Shown here one piece after another: positions 21,324-32,601 of a stretch of DNA of 64,000 nucleotides. The DNA is from Deinococcus sp. YIM 134068. Lineage in GTDB: Bacteria; Deinococcota; Deinococci; Deinococcales; Deinococcaceae. Location: the NCBI RefSeq assembly GCF_036543075.1, contig NZ_JAZHPF010000001.1, forward strand, positions 186,001 through 250,000. Reading direction: 5' to 3'. Position numbers and translations under genes: made by a program. Numbering within the stretch: position 1 is the stretch's first letter; each line of letters opens with the position of its first letter. The notes under the pieces are model-generated. The model had not been told where the DNA came from. It did not search any database and saw nothing but the letters and a program-made list of their open reading frames with translations.

Positions 21324-21357
21324 GCGCTGACCGCCGAAAGCTGACGGCTGACCGCTC
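21324..21357. repeat. GCTGAnn heptamer repeat cluster
   Basis: The stretch contains repeated units of about seven bases of the form gctgacc/agctgac/ggctgac. Similar clusters occur at 26601 and 40511. It lies in the spacer between the IclR gene and the ABC permease. Confidence 0.6.
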
Positions 21358-21359
21358 CC

Positions 21360-22025
21360 CTACGCCACCCCCCGTGACAGCCGCCGCTCCACCCGCCGCT
21401 GCACGACCTCCAGCACGGCGCTGATGGCCCAGTACAGCAGGGCCGCCATGAGGTAAGGGCCGAACGGCTCGAAGGTCCGGGCGATGACGAGCTGGGCGCT
21501 CCGCAGCAGTTCGACCACCGTGATCACGGAGACGAGCGACGTGTCCTTCACCAGCCCGATCAGGCTGTTGCCGAGGCTGGGGGCAGCGACCCGGAGGGCC
21601 TGCGGCAGCACGATCAGCCGCATCGTCTGCGAGGGCGTCAGGCCCAGGCTGTAGGCCGCCTCCCGCTGCCCGCGCCCCACCGACAGGATCGCCGCGCGGA
21701 TTGTCTCCGAGAGGTAGGCCCCGGCGTTCAGAGTCAGGGCCAGCACGCCGCCCACCACCGGGCTGAGGGTAACGCCGAAGCTCGGCAGCCCGTAGTAGAT
21801 GACGAAAATCTGCACCAGCAGCGGCGTTCCCCGGATGAAGGAGACGTACAGCCCCGTCAGCGCCCGCAGCGGCCCCACCCGTGACAGCCGCGCGAGCGCC
21901 ACCGCGAAGCCCAGCGGCAGCCCCAGCACCATCGCCGCGAGCGCGAACGCCAGCGTGATGCCCGCCCCCTGCACGAGGACGGGCAGGGCCTGGAGGGCGC
22001 TTTGCAGGATGAAGGAGAGGTCCAC
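21360..22025 (-). CDS. Polar amino-acid ABC transporter permease (His/Glu/Gln type)
   Basis: The 221-residue inner-membrane protein has about five hydrophobic helices and the HisM/GlnP signature RGTPLLVQIFVIYYGLP near residue 65. It also has the EAA loop EAAYSLGLTPSQTMRLIVLPQALRVAAPSLGNSLIGLVKDTSLV, which docks onto the ATPase. It pairs with the solute-binding protein 60 bp upstream on the same strand. The ATPase gene is not in the window near it and must be encoded elsewhere or shared. Confidence 0.9.
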   Translation of the reverse strand: MDLSFILQSALQALPVLVQGAGITLAFALAAMVLGLPLGFAVALARLSRVGPLRALTGLYVSFIRGTPLLVQIFVIYYGLPSFGVTLSPVVGGVLALTLNAGAYLSETIRAAILSVGRGQREAAYSLGLTPSQTMRLIVLPQALRVAAPSLGNSLIGLVKDTSLVSVITVVELLRSAQLVIARTFEPFGPYLMAALLYWAISAVLEVVQRRVERRLSRGVA

Positions 22026-22088
22026 AGGCTCACCTTAAGGGGCGGCGAGACGAACAGGGCTTCCCCCACGTCCCGCCGCCCCCGATCC

Positions 22089-22862
22089 TCACTGCCCCGG
22101 CTGGCCCACGTCCTGCCCGAACCATTGGCGGCTGATGCGGGCGTAGGTGCCGTCCGCCCTGATCTGCCGCAGCGCCCGGTCGATGGCGGTCTTGAGGCCC
22201 GTGTTGTCCTTGCGAAGCGCGATGCCCACCGCCTCCGGGTCGCCGATCACGCCCGCGCCCTTCACGGGCAGGTTGTCGCGCTTGATGAGGTAGCCCACGA
22301 GCAGGCGGTCGTTGTACGCGGCGTCGAGGCGGCCCGAGATCAGGTCACGCAGGTACTCGGGGGCACCGGGGTACGTCACGACGTTGATGCCGCCCGCGTC
22401 GCGCAACTGCTTCTCGAAGTTGCTCCCCAGCCCCACGCCGACGCGCTTGCCCTTCAGGTCGGCGAGGGTCCTGAAGGAAGTGTTCGCGTTCCCACGGACG
22501 ATGATCTGCGGCGAGCTGTAGGCGTAGGGGGCGCTGAACCCGATGGCCCTCTGCCGCTCCGGCGTGATGCCGACCTGATTCACGATCACGTCGTACTTCC
22601 GCGCCTGCAACCCGGCGAGGATGCCGCTCCACTCGGTCAGCACGAACTCCGGCTTGAGGCCCAGCCTGGCGGCGACGGCTTTGGCGATGTCCACGTCGAA
22701 GCCGACGAGTTGCCCCCTCTCGTCCTTGAAGGTGAAGGGCGCGTAGGTGCCCTCCATCCCGATCTTGAGGACGCCGGATTCGAGGGTGGTGGGACGAGTC
22801 TGGGCCTCGGCACCGCCCGTCAGGAGCAGCCCGGTGAGCAGGGGGGGCAGGATTCGCTTCAT
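22089..22862 (-). CDS. Amino-acid ABC transporter solute-binding protein (cystine/polar amino acid type)
   Basis: 257 residues from the ATG at 22862. The N-terminus MKRILPPLLTGLLLTGGAEAQ is a signal peptide, so the mature protein is exported. The mature part opens LKIGMEGTYAPFTFKDERGQLVGFDVDIAKAVAARLGLKPEFV, the family 3 periplasmic binding signature, then WSGILAGLQARKYDVIVNQVGITPERQRAIGFSAPYAYSSPQIIV. The latter resembles cystine-binding proteins, so cystine or another polar amino acid is likely. It precedes the permease gene. Confidence 0.9.
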   Translation of the reverse strand: MKRILPPLLTGLLLTGGAEAQTRPTTLESGVLKIGMEGTYAPFTFKDERGQLVGFDVDIAKAVAARLGLKPEFVLTEWSGILAGLQARKYDVIVNQVGITPERQRAIGFSAPYAYSSPQIIVRGNANTSFRTLADLKGKRVGVGLGSNFEKQLRDAGGINVVTYPGAPEYLRDLISGRLDAAYNDRLLVGYLIKRDNLPVKGAGVIGDPEAVGIALRKDNTGLKTAIDRALRQIRADGTYARISRQWFGQDVGQPGQ

Positions 22863-23013
22863 GGTTCCTCCGCTGGTGGGGCACCGCTCGTCTCCGCTCG
22901 GACGGGGCACCGCGCGACCTCCCAACCTACGCCTGTTGACCTGTTTTATAAACTGCTTTGCCCTGAGAAGCAGCTTAGCTCGGCCTTGAGCGCCAGACAG
23001 GGGAGGGGCACGG

Positions 23014-23748
<735 letters not shown>

Positions 23749-23812
23749 GCTACCGGGCGCGGGCTGGACCCCGTTCAAGCCTATCTGCACGCTTGCCGCC
23801 ACAGGTGGGCGC

Positions 23813-23818
23813 TATCGT
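23813..23818 (+). promoter_or_regulatory. Leaderless-type -10 box (TATCGT)
   Basis: TATCGT ends 6 nt before the ATG of the coiled-coil gene at 23825. Confidence 0.4.
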
Positions 23819-23824
23819 CGGTCC

Positions 23825-24208
23825 ATGCTGGACCAGCCCGCCCAAGCTGAAGAAGCGCCGACCCTCGACGATCTCCTCGAACGTTACGCCACCCTGCGCG
23901 ACACGATGCAGGGGCTGGAGCTGGAGCGCGACGAGCTGGCCGCGCAGATCAAGGCCGCCCTAGCCTCTGGTGCCCGTGCCGAGACTGACCTCTACCGCGC
24001 CGACCTCAAGACCTCGCGCCGGGTGGAATATCCCCTCGACCGCTTCCGCGACGTGTTCGGCGACGCCGCCGCGCTGGAGGCCGCCACCATCGACCGCAAG
24101 AAGGCCGAAGCCCTCGCCAAGTCGGGCGACCTTGACGCCGAGCGCCTGCGCGAACTCGCCGTGATGAAGGAAACGCAGTCGCTGGTGCTGATCCCGAAGA
24201 CGCGATGA
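23825..24208 (+). CDS. Hypothetical coiled-coil protein
   Basis: The protein has 127 residues. Residues 12-50 (APTLDDLLERYATLRDTMQGLELERDELAAQIKAALAS) have a heptad pattern consistent with a coiled coil. It is followed by a charged region, TDLYRADLKTSRRVEYPLDRFRDVFGD, and helices ending in TQSLVLIPKTR. The layout recalls small phage-type host-nuclease-inhibitor or DNA-associated proteins, but I do not recognise it with confidence. It is divergent from the carbonic anhydrase gene. Confidence 0.6.
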   Translation: MLDQPAQAEEAPTLDDLLERYATLRDTMQGLELERDELAAQIKAALASGARAETDLYRADLKTSRRVEYPLDRFRDVFGDAAALEAATIDRKKAEALAKSGDLDAERLRELAVMKETQSLVLIPKTR

Positions 24209-24236
24209 GGGCCGGGGCGTTCGCCTGTGCCGACGC

Positions 24237-24596
24237 TCAGAACACTTTGCCGCCGAGCTTGGCCTCCCGCGCGGGGGTCAGGACGGTCGCCTCCCCACTC
24301 GCGGCCCCCGGAAACTGCACGCCGAGGATCAACACTTCGGAGGTCGCGTCGCCGATCTGGCGCGGCTCAAAATTGAGTACCCCTACCACCTGACGCCCCA
24401 GCAGGTCGCCCGGCGCGTGCCCGGTGAAGCGGCCCACACTGACCCGGTGCCCGTACTTCCCGAAGTCCACGGTCAGCCGGTACGCCGCCCTCGGCGCGCT
24501 CGCCTCCACCTCGACCTCTACCACGCGCCCTAAGCGAATGTCCAGCCGCCCCAGAGTGTCCTCGTACGTCACGGTCGGCTTGAGTTCCGTCGCCAT
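24237..24596 (-). CDS. csaA: CsaA-like tRNA-binding-domain protein
   Basis: The 119-residue protein is a single EMAP/Trbp111-type OB fold: LDIRLGRVVEVEVEASAPRAAYRLTVDFGKYGHRVSVGRFTGH, then LLGRQVVGVLNFEPRQIGDATSEVLILG. Length and motifs fit CsaA, a homodimeric secretion-related chaperone that also binds tRNA-like structures. The DFG and NFEPRQIG motifs are particularly typical. Confidence 0.9.
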   Translation of the reverse strand: MATELKPTVTYEDTLGRLDIRLGRVVEVEVEASAPRAAYRLTVDFGKYGHRVSVGRFTGHAPGDLLGRQVVGVLNFEPRQIGDATSEVLILGVQFPGAASGEATVLTPAREAKLGGKVF

Positions 24597-24701
24597 CTCA
24601 CACCACGCTCCTCAGCTTGACATTTTGAACGGTGGCGACGCGGCCCGACGTTCCTCACCTGCTCCCGGCACAAGGCGGCTCCCAGTGCAGTTGACACGAA
24701 A

Positions 24702-24776
24702 ATTGTCATGCTGAGCGTCAGCGAAGCATCTCGAAGTGAGATGAAGGAGGCCCTTCGCTTCGCTCAGGGTGACAAA
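24702..24776. repeat. Palindromic GTCATnCTGAGCG-type repeat
   Basis: About 75 bp with inverted ends: the left end reads TTGTCATGCTGAGCGTCAGC and the right end is GCTTCGCT followed by CAGGGTGACAAA. The two ends pair except for a 6-nt insertion and two mismatches. It looks like the dispersed REP-like repeat of this motif seen in many bacterial genomes. It lies between the convergent-facing csaA start and the acetyltransferase stop. Confidence 0.75.
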
Positions 24777-24786
24777 CGTTCTTCTG

Positions 24787-25287
24787 TCAAATGCTCTGGG
24801 TTTCCCCATCCAGCAGCACCTCAACCGTCACCACGTCGCGCCACTCGCCGTCCAAGCGGGCGTGGCGGTGGTGGATGCCCACCTCGCGGAAGCCGCAGCG
24901 GGCGTGCAGGCGGCGGCTGGCGGCGTTCTCCACGAATACGCGGCTGGTGAGCTTGTGCAGCCCCGCCGTCCGCGCGGCGTCCATCAGGGCGCGGAGGGCC
25001 GCCTCGCCGTGACCCTGCCCGCGCACTTCCCGTGCCACGTAAACGCTGTGATCGCCGATGGTCGCATACGCTTCCCGCGCGCTGTAGGGACTAGTCCACG
25101 CGAAAGCGACGACCGTTCCAGCCCCGTTCAACACCACCACGGCGGGATGGGGACCGCGCAGCCGCTCCGCCACCTCCGCCGCCGTGCGCTCCCTCGTCTC
25201 GAAGGTCGCCACCCGGTCGGCAATGCCCTCGTTGTAGATGCGGGCGATAGCGGGGGCGTCGGCGGGTGTGGCGGGCCGGGTGGACAT
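24787..25287 (-). CDS. GNAT acetyltransferase, phosphinothricin/methionine-sulfoximine type
   Basis: The 166-residue protein begins with the family hallmark RPATPADAPAIARIYNEGIADRVATFETRERTAAEV and continues with SPYSAREAYATIGDHSVYVAREVRGQGHGEAALRALMDAARTAGLHKLTSRVFVENAASRRLHARCGFREVGIHHRH, including the acetyl-CoA RGxGxG/A loop. Relatives acetylate glutamate analogues such as phosphinothricin, methionine sulfoximine or arsinothricin. The exact substrate cannot be read from sequence. Confidence 0.87.
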   Translation of the reverse strand: MSTRPATPADAPAIARIYNEGIADRVATFETRERTAAEVAERLRGPHPAVVVLNGAGTVVAFAWTSPYSAREAYATIGDHSVYVAREVRGQGHGEAALRALMDAARTAGLHKLTSRVFVENAASRRLHARCGFREVGIHHRHARLDGEWRDVVTVEVLLDGETQSI

Positions 25288-25317
25288 GGCCGATCATGTC
25301 ACGGGGTCGGGAAACAC

Positions 25318-25428
25318 AAAAAGCATTGCCGGTGAGCAACGGCACCCGAGGATCATCCCTTATGGCTGCTACCTTCCGGTCCTGACCAGGTTCAGGCGTC
25401 CCCGCTGCGCTGCGCCAGCAATGCAGGG
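25318..25428 (-). ncRNA. ffs: Bacterial (small) signal recognition particle RNA
   Basis: On the minus strand the conserved SRP domain IV is unmistakable: CCTGGTCAGGACCGGAAGGTAGCAGCCA folds into the apical stem-loop with the GGAA tetraloop that binds Ffh. The outer ends pair (GCATTGCTGG near the 5' end with CCGGCAATGC near the 3' end), and the 3' end runs into TTTTTGTGTTT, a factor-independent terminator tail. Ends are approximate to a few bases, giving a length near 110 nt. Confidence 0.93.
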
Positions 25429-25431
25429 CGG

Positions 25432-25459
25432 AGTGTAGCACACGTCCCGAAGGTGGCAA
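25432..25459 (-). promoter_or_regulatory. Promoter of the SRP RNA gene
   Basis: On the minus strand TTGCCA (-35) and TACACT (-10) are separated by 16 bp, with the RNA start expected about 6-8 nt downstream of the -10. Confidence 0.7.
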
Positions 25460-25514
25460 GGCGGACACAGGTGCAAAAGTGCGCCGCCGGAACGGTGAGG
25501 TTCCGGCGGCCCGT

Positions 25515-25599
25515 TGGTGCTGGAGATGGGACTTGAACCCACACGCCTCGCGGCGCTAGCACCTCAAGCTAGTGCGTCTACCAATTCCGCCACCCCAGC
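25515..25599 (-). tRNA. tRNA-Leu (anticodon GAG)
   Basis: The 85-nt gene folds as a class II tRNA: acceptor GCTGGGG with CTCCAGC, D-arm GCGGAATTGGTAGACGC, anticodon stem CTAGC/GCTAG around loop TTGAGGT, a long variable arm, and T-arm GTGGGTTCAAGTCCCAT. The discriminator is A and CCA is encoded. Anticodon GAG reads CUC/CUU leucine codons. Confidence 0.97.
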
Positions 25600-25617
25600 A
25601 ACGGTGAAGCGAAAGGA

Positions 25618-25646
25618 ATGATAGGCGGCGTTCCCGGCCTTGTCAA
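25618..25646 (-). promoter_or_regulatory. Consensus promoter of tRNA-Leu
   Basis: On the minus strand a perfect TTGACA is followed after 17 bp by TATCAT, 18 nt upstream of the tRNA 5' end. Confidence 0.85.
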
Positions 25647-25655
25647 CTGCGGCCC

Positions 25656-25683
25656 TTGCCGGACGGCCCCGATGTGGTAGGCT
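25656..25683 (+). promoter_or_regulatory. Probable rpsO promoter
   Basis: TTGCCG and TAGGCT separated by 16 bp lie about 95 nt upstream of rpsO. They would leave a leader of roughly 85-90 nt. Confidence 0.5.
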
Positions 25684-25689
25684 GACGTT

Positions 25690-25776
25690 TGCCGCCGCGA
25701 GCGGTGGGGCACTCCCAGAGGGAGCATTTGGCCCGGCTGCTGCGCGCGGGACTTCATAACAAGAGAGGTACAACCT
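25690..25776 (+). promoter_or_regulatory. Structured rpsO leader, possible S15 autoregulatory site
   Basis: The leader contains the short hairpin CTCCC-AGA-GGGAG and G/C-rich complementary segments (GGCCCGGCTGCTGCGCGCGGG) before an AGAGAGG-like ribosome site. Ribosomal protein S15 is known to repress its own mRNA through structured leaders in several bacteria. Whether this one does is an inference from position and base pairing only. Confidence 0.4.
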
Positions 25777-26052
<276 letters not shown>

Positions 26053-26068
26053 GAGTCTTCCCACCCAG

Positions 26069-26094
26069 CCGCCTCTTCGGGGGCGGTTTTTTGT
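26069..26094 (+). terminator. Factor-independent terminator of rpsO
   Basis: CCGCCTC-TTC-GGGGGCGG forms a G/C hairpin followed directly by TTTTTTG. Confidence 0.88.
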
Positions 26095-26134
26095 TTGGCT
26101 TCCAGCTTCCAGCGGCCAGCATCACAGAAGGCGT

Positions 26135-26587
26135 TCAGCGGTCGCCCACTCTGGGACGGGCACGGTGGGGGGCCTCCCGCCAATCACCGCTCGGAATAGG
26201 AATCACGCCGGGGCGGGCGAGACGGGCAGTGTCGGCGTAGACGTAGACCCAGACGGCCTGCACCCCTCCCCCCTCCAGCGTCACGTTGACCTGCTCCCGC
26301 GTGTACAGCGGCGGCACCTCGTCCACGCCTTCCAACTCGTCGAGGAAGGGAAGGGCCGTCTCCCAGTCGCTTGGGTCATAGGTGAGAACGTAGCCGCGCA
26401 CCTCGTCTGTAATCCCACCAGGCCGGATGGCTGGATACGCCTCCGGGAGCAGGTGAAGGAGCCGGAAGCCGGGAAGACGGGCGGGTTGAGCCTCGAACGC
26501 ACCGCCCCTCGCCGCTATGTCCGCATTCCGCTCGCCGGGCATCAGCGTCCCGTAGACGAACACGCGAGTCAGGGAGTCGGTGCTCAC
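26135..26587 (-). CDS. Gamma-glutamylcyclotransferase-like (AIG2 family) protein
   Basis: The 150-residue protein has the BtrG/AIG2 fold signature [18 protein letters not shown] near the N-terminus, followed by [23 protein letters not shown] and a probable catalytic glutamate in [22 protein letters not shown]. Family members cyclise gamma-glutamyl amines to 5-oxoproline or do related reactions. The physiological substrate is unknown. Confidence 0.85.
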   Translation of the reverse strand: MSTDSLTRVFVYGTLMPGERNADIAARGGAFEAQPARLPGFRLLHLLPEAYPAIRPGGITDEVRGYVLTYDPSDWETALPFLDELEGVDEVPPLYTREQVNVTLEGGGVQAVWVYVYADTARLARPGVIPIPSGDWREAPHRARPRVGDR

Positions 26588-26600
26588 GGGGCCATGCTAT

Positions 26601-26634
26601 CGGCTGAAAGCTGATCGCTGATGGCTGACGGCTC
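26601..26634. repeat. GCTGAnn heptamer repeat cluster
   Basis: The run reads ggctgaa-agctgat-cgctgat-ggctgac-ggct, a clear 7-nt period. It lies in the short spacer between the cyclotransferase and the S24 regulator genes. Confidence 0.75.
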
Positions 26635-26637
26635 CCC

Positions 26638-27339
26638 CTACAACCTGCTCCCCCTCGGCTGGTGGTAATACACCCGCCCCACCACCGTCGCCTCCTCGGG
26701 CTTGACGGGCGGGTGGTCTGGGTTGTCACTCGTGAGCCAGACGTGCGGGCCGTAGCGGCGCAACCGCTTGACGGTCAGGCCGAGGCCGGGGACATGGAGA
26801 ACATAGATGCGGCCCTCGCGCAGGTCGAGGTCGCCGGGGTCCACGTACACGCGGTCGCCTGGGCGGATGCCGCCCGCGCCGCCCTCGCCCGTGCTCATGG
26901 AGTCGCCCTGCACCTCCAGCACGAGCATCTCGGGACGGTATTCCCGCGCGGGGACGAGTTCGTGGTCGATGACGCTGCCGTGGTCCTCCGCGAGCGGCAG
27001 CCCCGCCGACGCGAGCGCCCGCACGGGCACGCGGACGAGTTCCAGCGTCCCCAGCATCACGTCCCCCTCGCCGGGGATGGTCAGCATCGGCAGGCCCGTC
27101 CGCGCCACCCACTCGCTCGCACTGATCTCCAACGCACGGCGCAGGGCGTCCTGCCGCACGGGAGTCAGGGCACCCAGGGGCCGCGTCCCCCGCTCCAATC
27201 GGCTGAGGTACGGCTGGGTCACGCTGCCCGCCTCGCCCCCGTGAAGCTCGGTGCGGCGGGCCACCTCGTCCTGACGCAGACCTAGAAGAGTGCGCCGCTC
27301 TCGCAGCCAGCGGGAAAGGTCGGGGACGGAAGAGGTCAC
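26638..27339 (-). CDS. XRE/S24 self-cleaving-type repressor (LexA/CI-like)
   Basis: The 233-residue protein has an N-terminal XRE helix-turn-helix (about 8-75: LSRWLRERRTLLGLRQDEVARRTELHGG...VTQPYLSRLERGTR) and a C-terminal S24 peptidase domain. All three LexA-type autocleavage elements are visible. A scissile Ala-Gly lies at 112-113 (ASAGLP), a serine at 147 in VQGDSMSTGEGG, and a lysine at 191 in LTVKRLRR. The Ala-Gly to Ser spacing of 35 equals that of E. coli LexA. It should be inactivated by RecA-stimulated cleavage. It is divergent from a holin-like gene, which is a plausible target. Confidence 0.88.
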   Translation of the reverse strand: MTSSVPDLSRWLRERRTLLGLRQDEVARRTELHGGEAGSVTQPYLSRLERGTRPLGALTPVRQDALRRALEISASEWVARTGLPMLTIPGEGDVMLGTLELVRVPVRALASAGLPLAEDHGSVIDHELVPAREYRPEMLVLEVQGDSMSTGEGGAGGIRPGDRVYVDPGDLDLREGRIYVLHVPGLGLTVKRLRRYGPHVWLTSDNPDHPPVKPEEATVVGRVYYHQPRGSRL

Positions 27340-27386
27340 GCGAAAAGTCTAGGGTGTGCGGAAAGCCACAACTGGAATCCTATGAC

Positions 27387-27416
27387 TTGACGATATGACT
27401 ACGGACATATTATGTT
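27387..27416 (+). promoter_or_regulatory. Putative promoter between the S24 regulator and the holin-like gene
   Basis: TTGACG is followed after about 15-18 bp by the AT-rich TATTATGTT, giving a sigma-70-like promoter on the plus strand. The AT-rich segment ACATATTATGT is nearly palindromic and could be an operator. This is the most AT-rich part of the surrounding 2 kb. Confidence 0.5.
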
Positions 27417-27532
27417 GGGGACGTACCCACCCCTCTCCTCGAACAGGAGACCGCCTCTCTCCTCCGTCCGTCTTCCGAAGGCTTCCCACCTGGGGCGGCC
27501 CACGTCTTCCCATCCCTTCCCGGAGGCCCGCC

Positions 27533-27856
27533 ATGACCGACCCTGCCCCCCTTACCGACCTTCTCCCCCTGCTGGCGACCGCGTTCGGGGCGGGGGCCGT
27601 GACGCAACTTGCGCGGCTGCTCTCGCGCCCGGCTCCTCCCCCGGCCCGGCGGGCGCTGGCGCTGGCGGTGGCGGCGGGCATCGCGGCGGTGACTGCAGTG
27701 GCGCTGCTGAGCGTGACGGTGCCGCTGCGCTCGGCCCCCGCCCCGGCCCTGCTCCTCGCCGCCGCGTGCGTGACAGGCTGGAGCGGCCCCGGCCTTCTGA
27801 CCCGGCTGGGCGGGCTGATCGAGCGCCGTCTGGGGCTGGGGGGGCAGGAGGGGTAG
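27533..27856 (+). CDS. Small holin-like membrane protein
   Basis: 107 residues from the ATG at 27533. Residues 8-30 (TDLLPLLATAFGAGAVTQLARLL), 43-65 (RALALAVAAGIAAVTAVALLSVT) and 70-85 (APALLLAAACVTGWSGPGLL) are hydrophobic. The protein ends in a charged tail, TRLGGLIERRLGLGGQEG. Size, two to three membrane segments and the GWSGP-LL-RLGG-ERR ending recall phage holins, but this is a resemblance only. It is preceded by about 190 bp shared with the divergent S24 regulator. Confidence 0.6.
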   Translation: MTDPAPLTDLLPLLATAFGAGAVTQLARLLSRPAPPPARRALALAVAAGIAAVTAVALLSVTVPLRSAPAPALLLAAACVTGWSGPGLLTRLGGLIERRLGLGGQEG

Positions 27857-28036
27857 GGTGTTGGGAGGGTCGCCGGTTGCCAGCTCCCACTCGCCGGAGG
27901 TCGTCAGGGCGCTCATTTCCTGTCTGGTGAGCACCCAGCCGGGAGAATGACCTCACCTCGGGGTGATCTAGAACCCCGGTCACTGGAACGGAAGACACTC
28001 CACAGACTCGGCCCGCGCGAACACGCACACTAGGGC

Positions 28037-29188
28037 ATGAGCGCCCTGCGTCCCGCCGCCGTCCGTGGCCTGACCGTGCTGACCGCCCTGCTGCTCGGTG
28101 GCGCGACCGTCCACGCGCAGACCGCCGCCCCCTCCTCCCCGGCCACGACGCCCGCCCAGCGCCGCGCCGCCGCGCCCGCGCCGCTGAGTTCGTCGGAGAC
28201 GACGGCGCTGACCGCCCTCTACCGTAAGCTGCGCCCGGCGGTGTTGCGGATCGAGGACTGCCCGCCCAACAACTGCCGCGAGCCGAACGGCGTGGGCACG
28301 GCCTTCCACATCGGCGACGGCTACGCGCTGACCGCCTATCACGTCATCTTCGCCTCCAAGACGCTGAGCGCGCAGACGGTGGACCGCAAGCGGTACGCGG
28401 TGCAGGTCATCGGCTACGACGATCAGTCCGACCTCGCGCTCATCCGGGTCAACCTCCCCGCCTCCACGCCCGCGCTGCCGCTCGCCGAGAACCGGCCCAG
28501 GGTGGGGGACCCGGCGCTCGCCATCGGGAACGGGGCCGGGGAGTTCCTGGTGTCCAAGACCGGGCGGCTGACGGGGCTGGACAGCGACGCGGGGCGCGCG
28601 GACTTCCCGCCGGGCACGCTGGAGCTGAACGCGCCACTCGTGCCCGGCGACAGCGGCGGGCCGATCATCAACGCGCGGGGCGAGGCGGTCGGCGTGGTGA
28701 GCTATATCAGCGTGGAAGGCCGGACGGCGAGCGGACCGCGCATCACCGCCTACGCCGTGCCCGTCACGCAGACGGACGCGAAGCTCACGGCCCTACGCAA
28801 GGGCGTGAAGCTGGACGCGCCCGTGATCGGCATTGGCCTCGCGCCGCAGCTTGAGGCCGCCTTCGCGCTGCCCGCCGAGGCGTTCCCGGAGATCAGCCGC
28901 TACTTCGACCTCGGCAACACGCCGGGGGCCTTCTTCACCAGCGTCTCGCCCGGCAGCCCCGCCGCCCGCGCGGGCCTCCAGCCCCTCACCCTCAACGATC
29001 AGGGCAAGCGTATCTCCGGCGACATCGTGACGGCGGTGAACGGCAGGACCATCGCCAACTTCTCGGACTTCCAGTTCGCGGTGCGCCGCTACCGCCCCGG
29101 CGAGACCATCACCCTGAGCGTCCTGCGCGGCGGCAGGAAGATCGAACTCAAGCTCGTGCTGGCGGCGAGGCCGGAGATCGGGAACTGA
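28037..29188 (+). CDS. Exported S1C trypsin-like serine protease with PDZ domain
   Basis: The 383-residue protein carries an N-terminal signal sequence ([19 protein letters not shown]) and a low-complexity Ala/Pro linker. The protease domain shows the catalytic triad His in [11 protein letters not shown], Asp in [10 protein letters not shown] and Ser in [19 protein letters not shown]-terminal PDZ domain (about 270-375) has [19 protein letters not shown] and [22 protein letters not shown]. This is the DegP/HtrA layout with one PDZ, so it should act in envelope protein quality control. Confidence 0.92.
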   Translation: MSALRPAAVRGLTVLTALLLGGATVHAQTAAPSSPATTPAQRRAAAPAPLSSSETTALTALYRKLRPAVLRIEDCPPNNCREPNGVGTAFHIGDGYALTAYHVIFASKTLSAQTVDRKRYAVQVIGYDDQSDLALIRVNLPASTPALPLAENRPRVGDPALAIGNGAGEFLVSKTGRLTGLDSDAGRADFPPGTLELNAPLVPGDSGGPIINARGEAVGVVSYISVEGRTASGPRITAYAVPVTQTDAKLTALRKGVKLDAPVIGIGLAPQLEAAFALPAEAFPEISRYFDLGNTPGAFFTSVSPGSPAARAGLQPLTLNDQGKRISGDIVTAVNGRTIANFSDFQFAVRRYRPGETITLSVLRGGRKIELKLVLAARPEIGN

Positions 29189-29229
29189 AGAGGGCGGGAA
29201 TCAAAGAGAGAAGGAGCGGAGGACGACCT

Positions 29230-29262
29230 AGCGCCGGAGGGGACCTTTCCCCGTCCGGCGCT
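29230..29262 (+). terminator. Hairpin terminator after the HtrA-like gene
   Basis: AGCGCCGGA and TCCGGCGCT form a 9-bp stem with a 15-nt loop that itself can pair (GGGGA/TCCCC). It is followed by TCACCTTT. Confidence 0.65.
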
Positions 29263-29376
29263 TCACCTTTCGCCCACAATGCGCGGGGGCAGACACTGTT
29301 GAGCTTGAGCGGGAGAGCAGACTGGCCGGGTCCAGCACTTCGACATGAAGCGTTCTTGCCCCAGGGAGGCTCCACC

Positions 29377-30926
<1,550 letters not shown>

Positions 30927-30935
30927 AAGAGAGAA

Positions 30936-30960
30936 GGCCGAGTCCTCCCCCGACCCGGCC
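30936..30960. terminator. Hairpin between convergent coaD and metK
   Basis: GGCCG and CGGCC pair around a G/C-rich loop, followed by CCCCCTT. It could serve both convergent genes, but the stem is short and the T-tract weak. Confidence 0.35.
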
Positions 30961-30976
30961 CCCTTCCCCCTGACGC

Positions 30977-32218
<1,242 letters not shown>

Positions 32219-32601
32219 GTCTCCACTCCTGTGCGCGCGGGGGGGCGTCTCACAGAACGGGGCCTGGAGAGGGATGCCGCCCCTGGTGTCCCCGCACGTG
32301 GCCCGCCCCACGGGAGGGGCGGCACCGGCGCAGCCTAACGTACGGGCGCGGACACGAAAAGGACGAAAGGCGGCGATTTCCCCCTCAGTGCCCCCGCGTG
32401 AGGGGAGGCACCCCATCTTCATGAGAAGCTGACGAACGAGATTCACGTTTCTTAGTCTTCGGCGACCTTATATTTCGCGGGCAGACACAGCACACAGAGC
32501 AGACAGCCGTTATCCAGGTACACGAGACATGAGAGGTGGGACCCCCACGGTCCCGCGTCCCACTGGGGGAAGGGCGCGTCACGCCCTCCCGAGGAGAACC
32601 C
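32219..32601. other. Long spacer between metK and the subtilisin gene
   Basis: This 383-bp divergent intergenic region contains several stem-loops and no gene. The metK side has a hairpin CCGCCCC-ACGGGA-GGGGCGG (32303-32322), and a second lies at 32381-32405 (CCCCTCA/TGAGGGG). The subtilisin side has GTGGGAC/GTCCCAC (32536-32563) and AGGGCG-CGTCA-CGCCCT (about 32571-32586) directly before the GGAG ribosome site. An AT-rich patch around 32440-32475 is the likeliest promoter area for the protease. Confidence 0.5.
32536..32563 (+). promoter_or_regulatory. Stem-loop in the subtilisin 5' leader
   Basis: Inverted repeats GTGGGAC and GTCCCAC enclose a C-rich 14-nt loop about 40 nt before the start codon, followed by a second hairpin (AGGGCG/CGCCCT). 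The pair could stabilise the mRNA or modulate translation. Confidence 0.4.

Noticed and set aside
27376..27400. A second RDRM in front of the S24 regulator
   Set aside because: CTATGACTTGACGATAT has some RDRM-like letters but needs an indel to align and lacks the ACATAA half; it is better explained as a -35 element.
26638..27856. A prophage at the S24 regulator and holin-like gene
   Set aside because: No integrase, terminase, capsid, tail or endolysin gene lies within tens of kilobases; two genes are not enough to call a prophage.
32219..32420. SAM riboswitch upstream of metK
   Set aside because: The region has hairpins, but none of the conserved SAM-I/II core strings is present.
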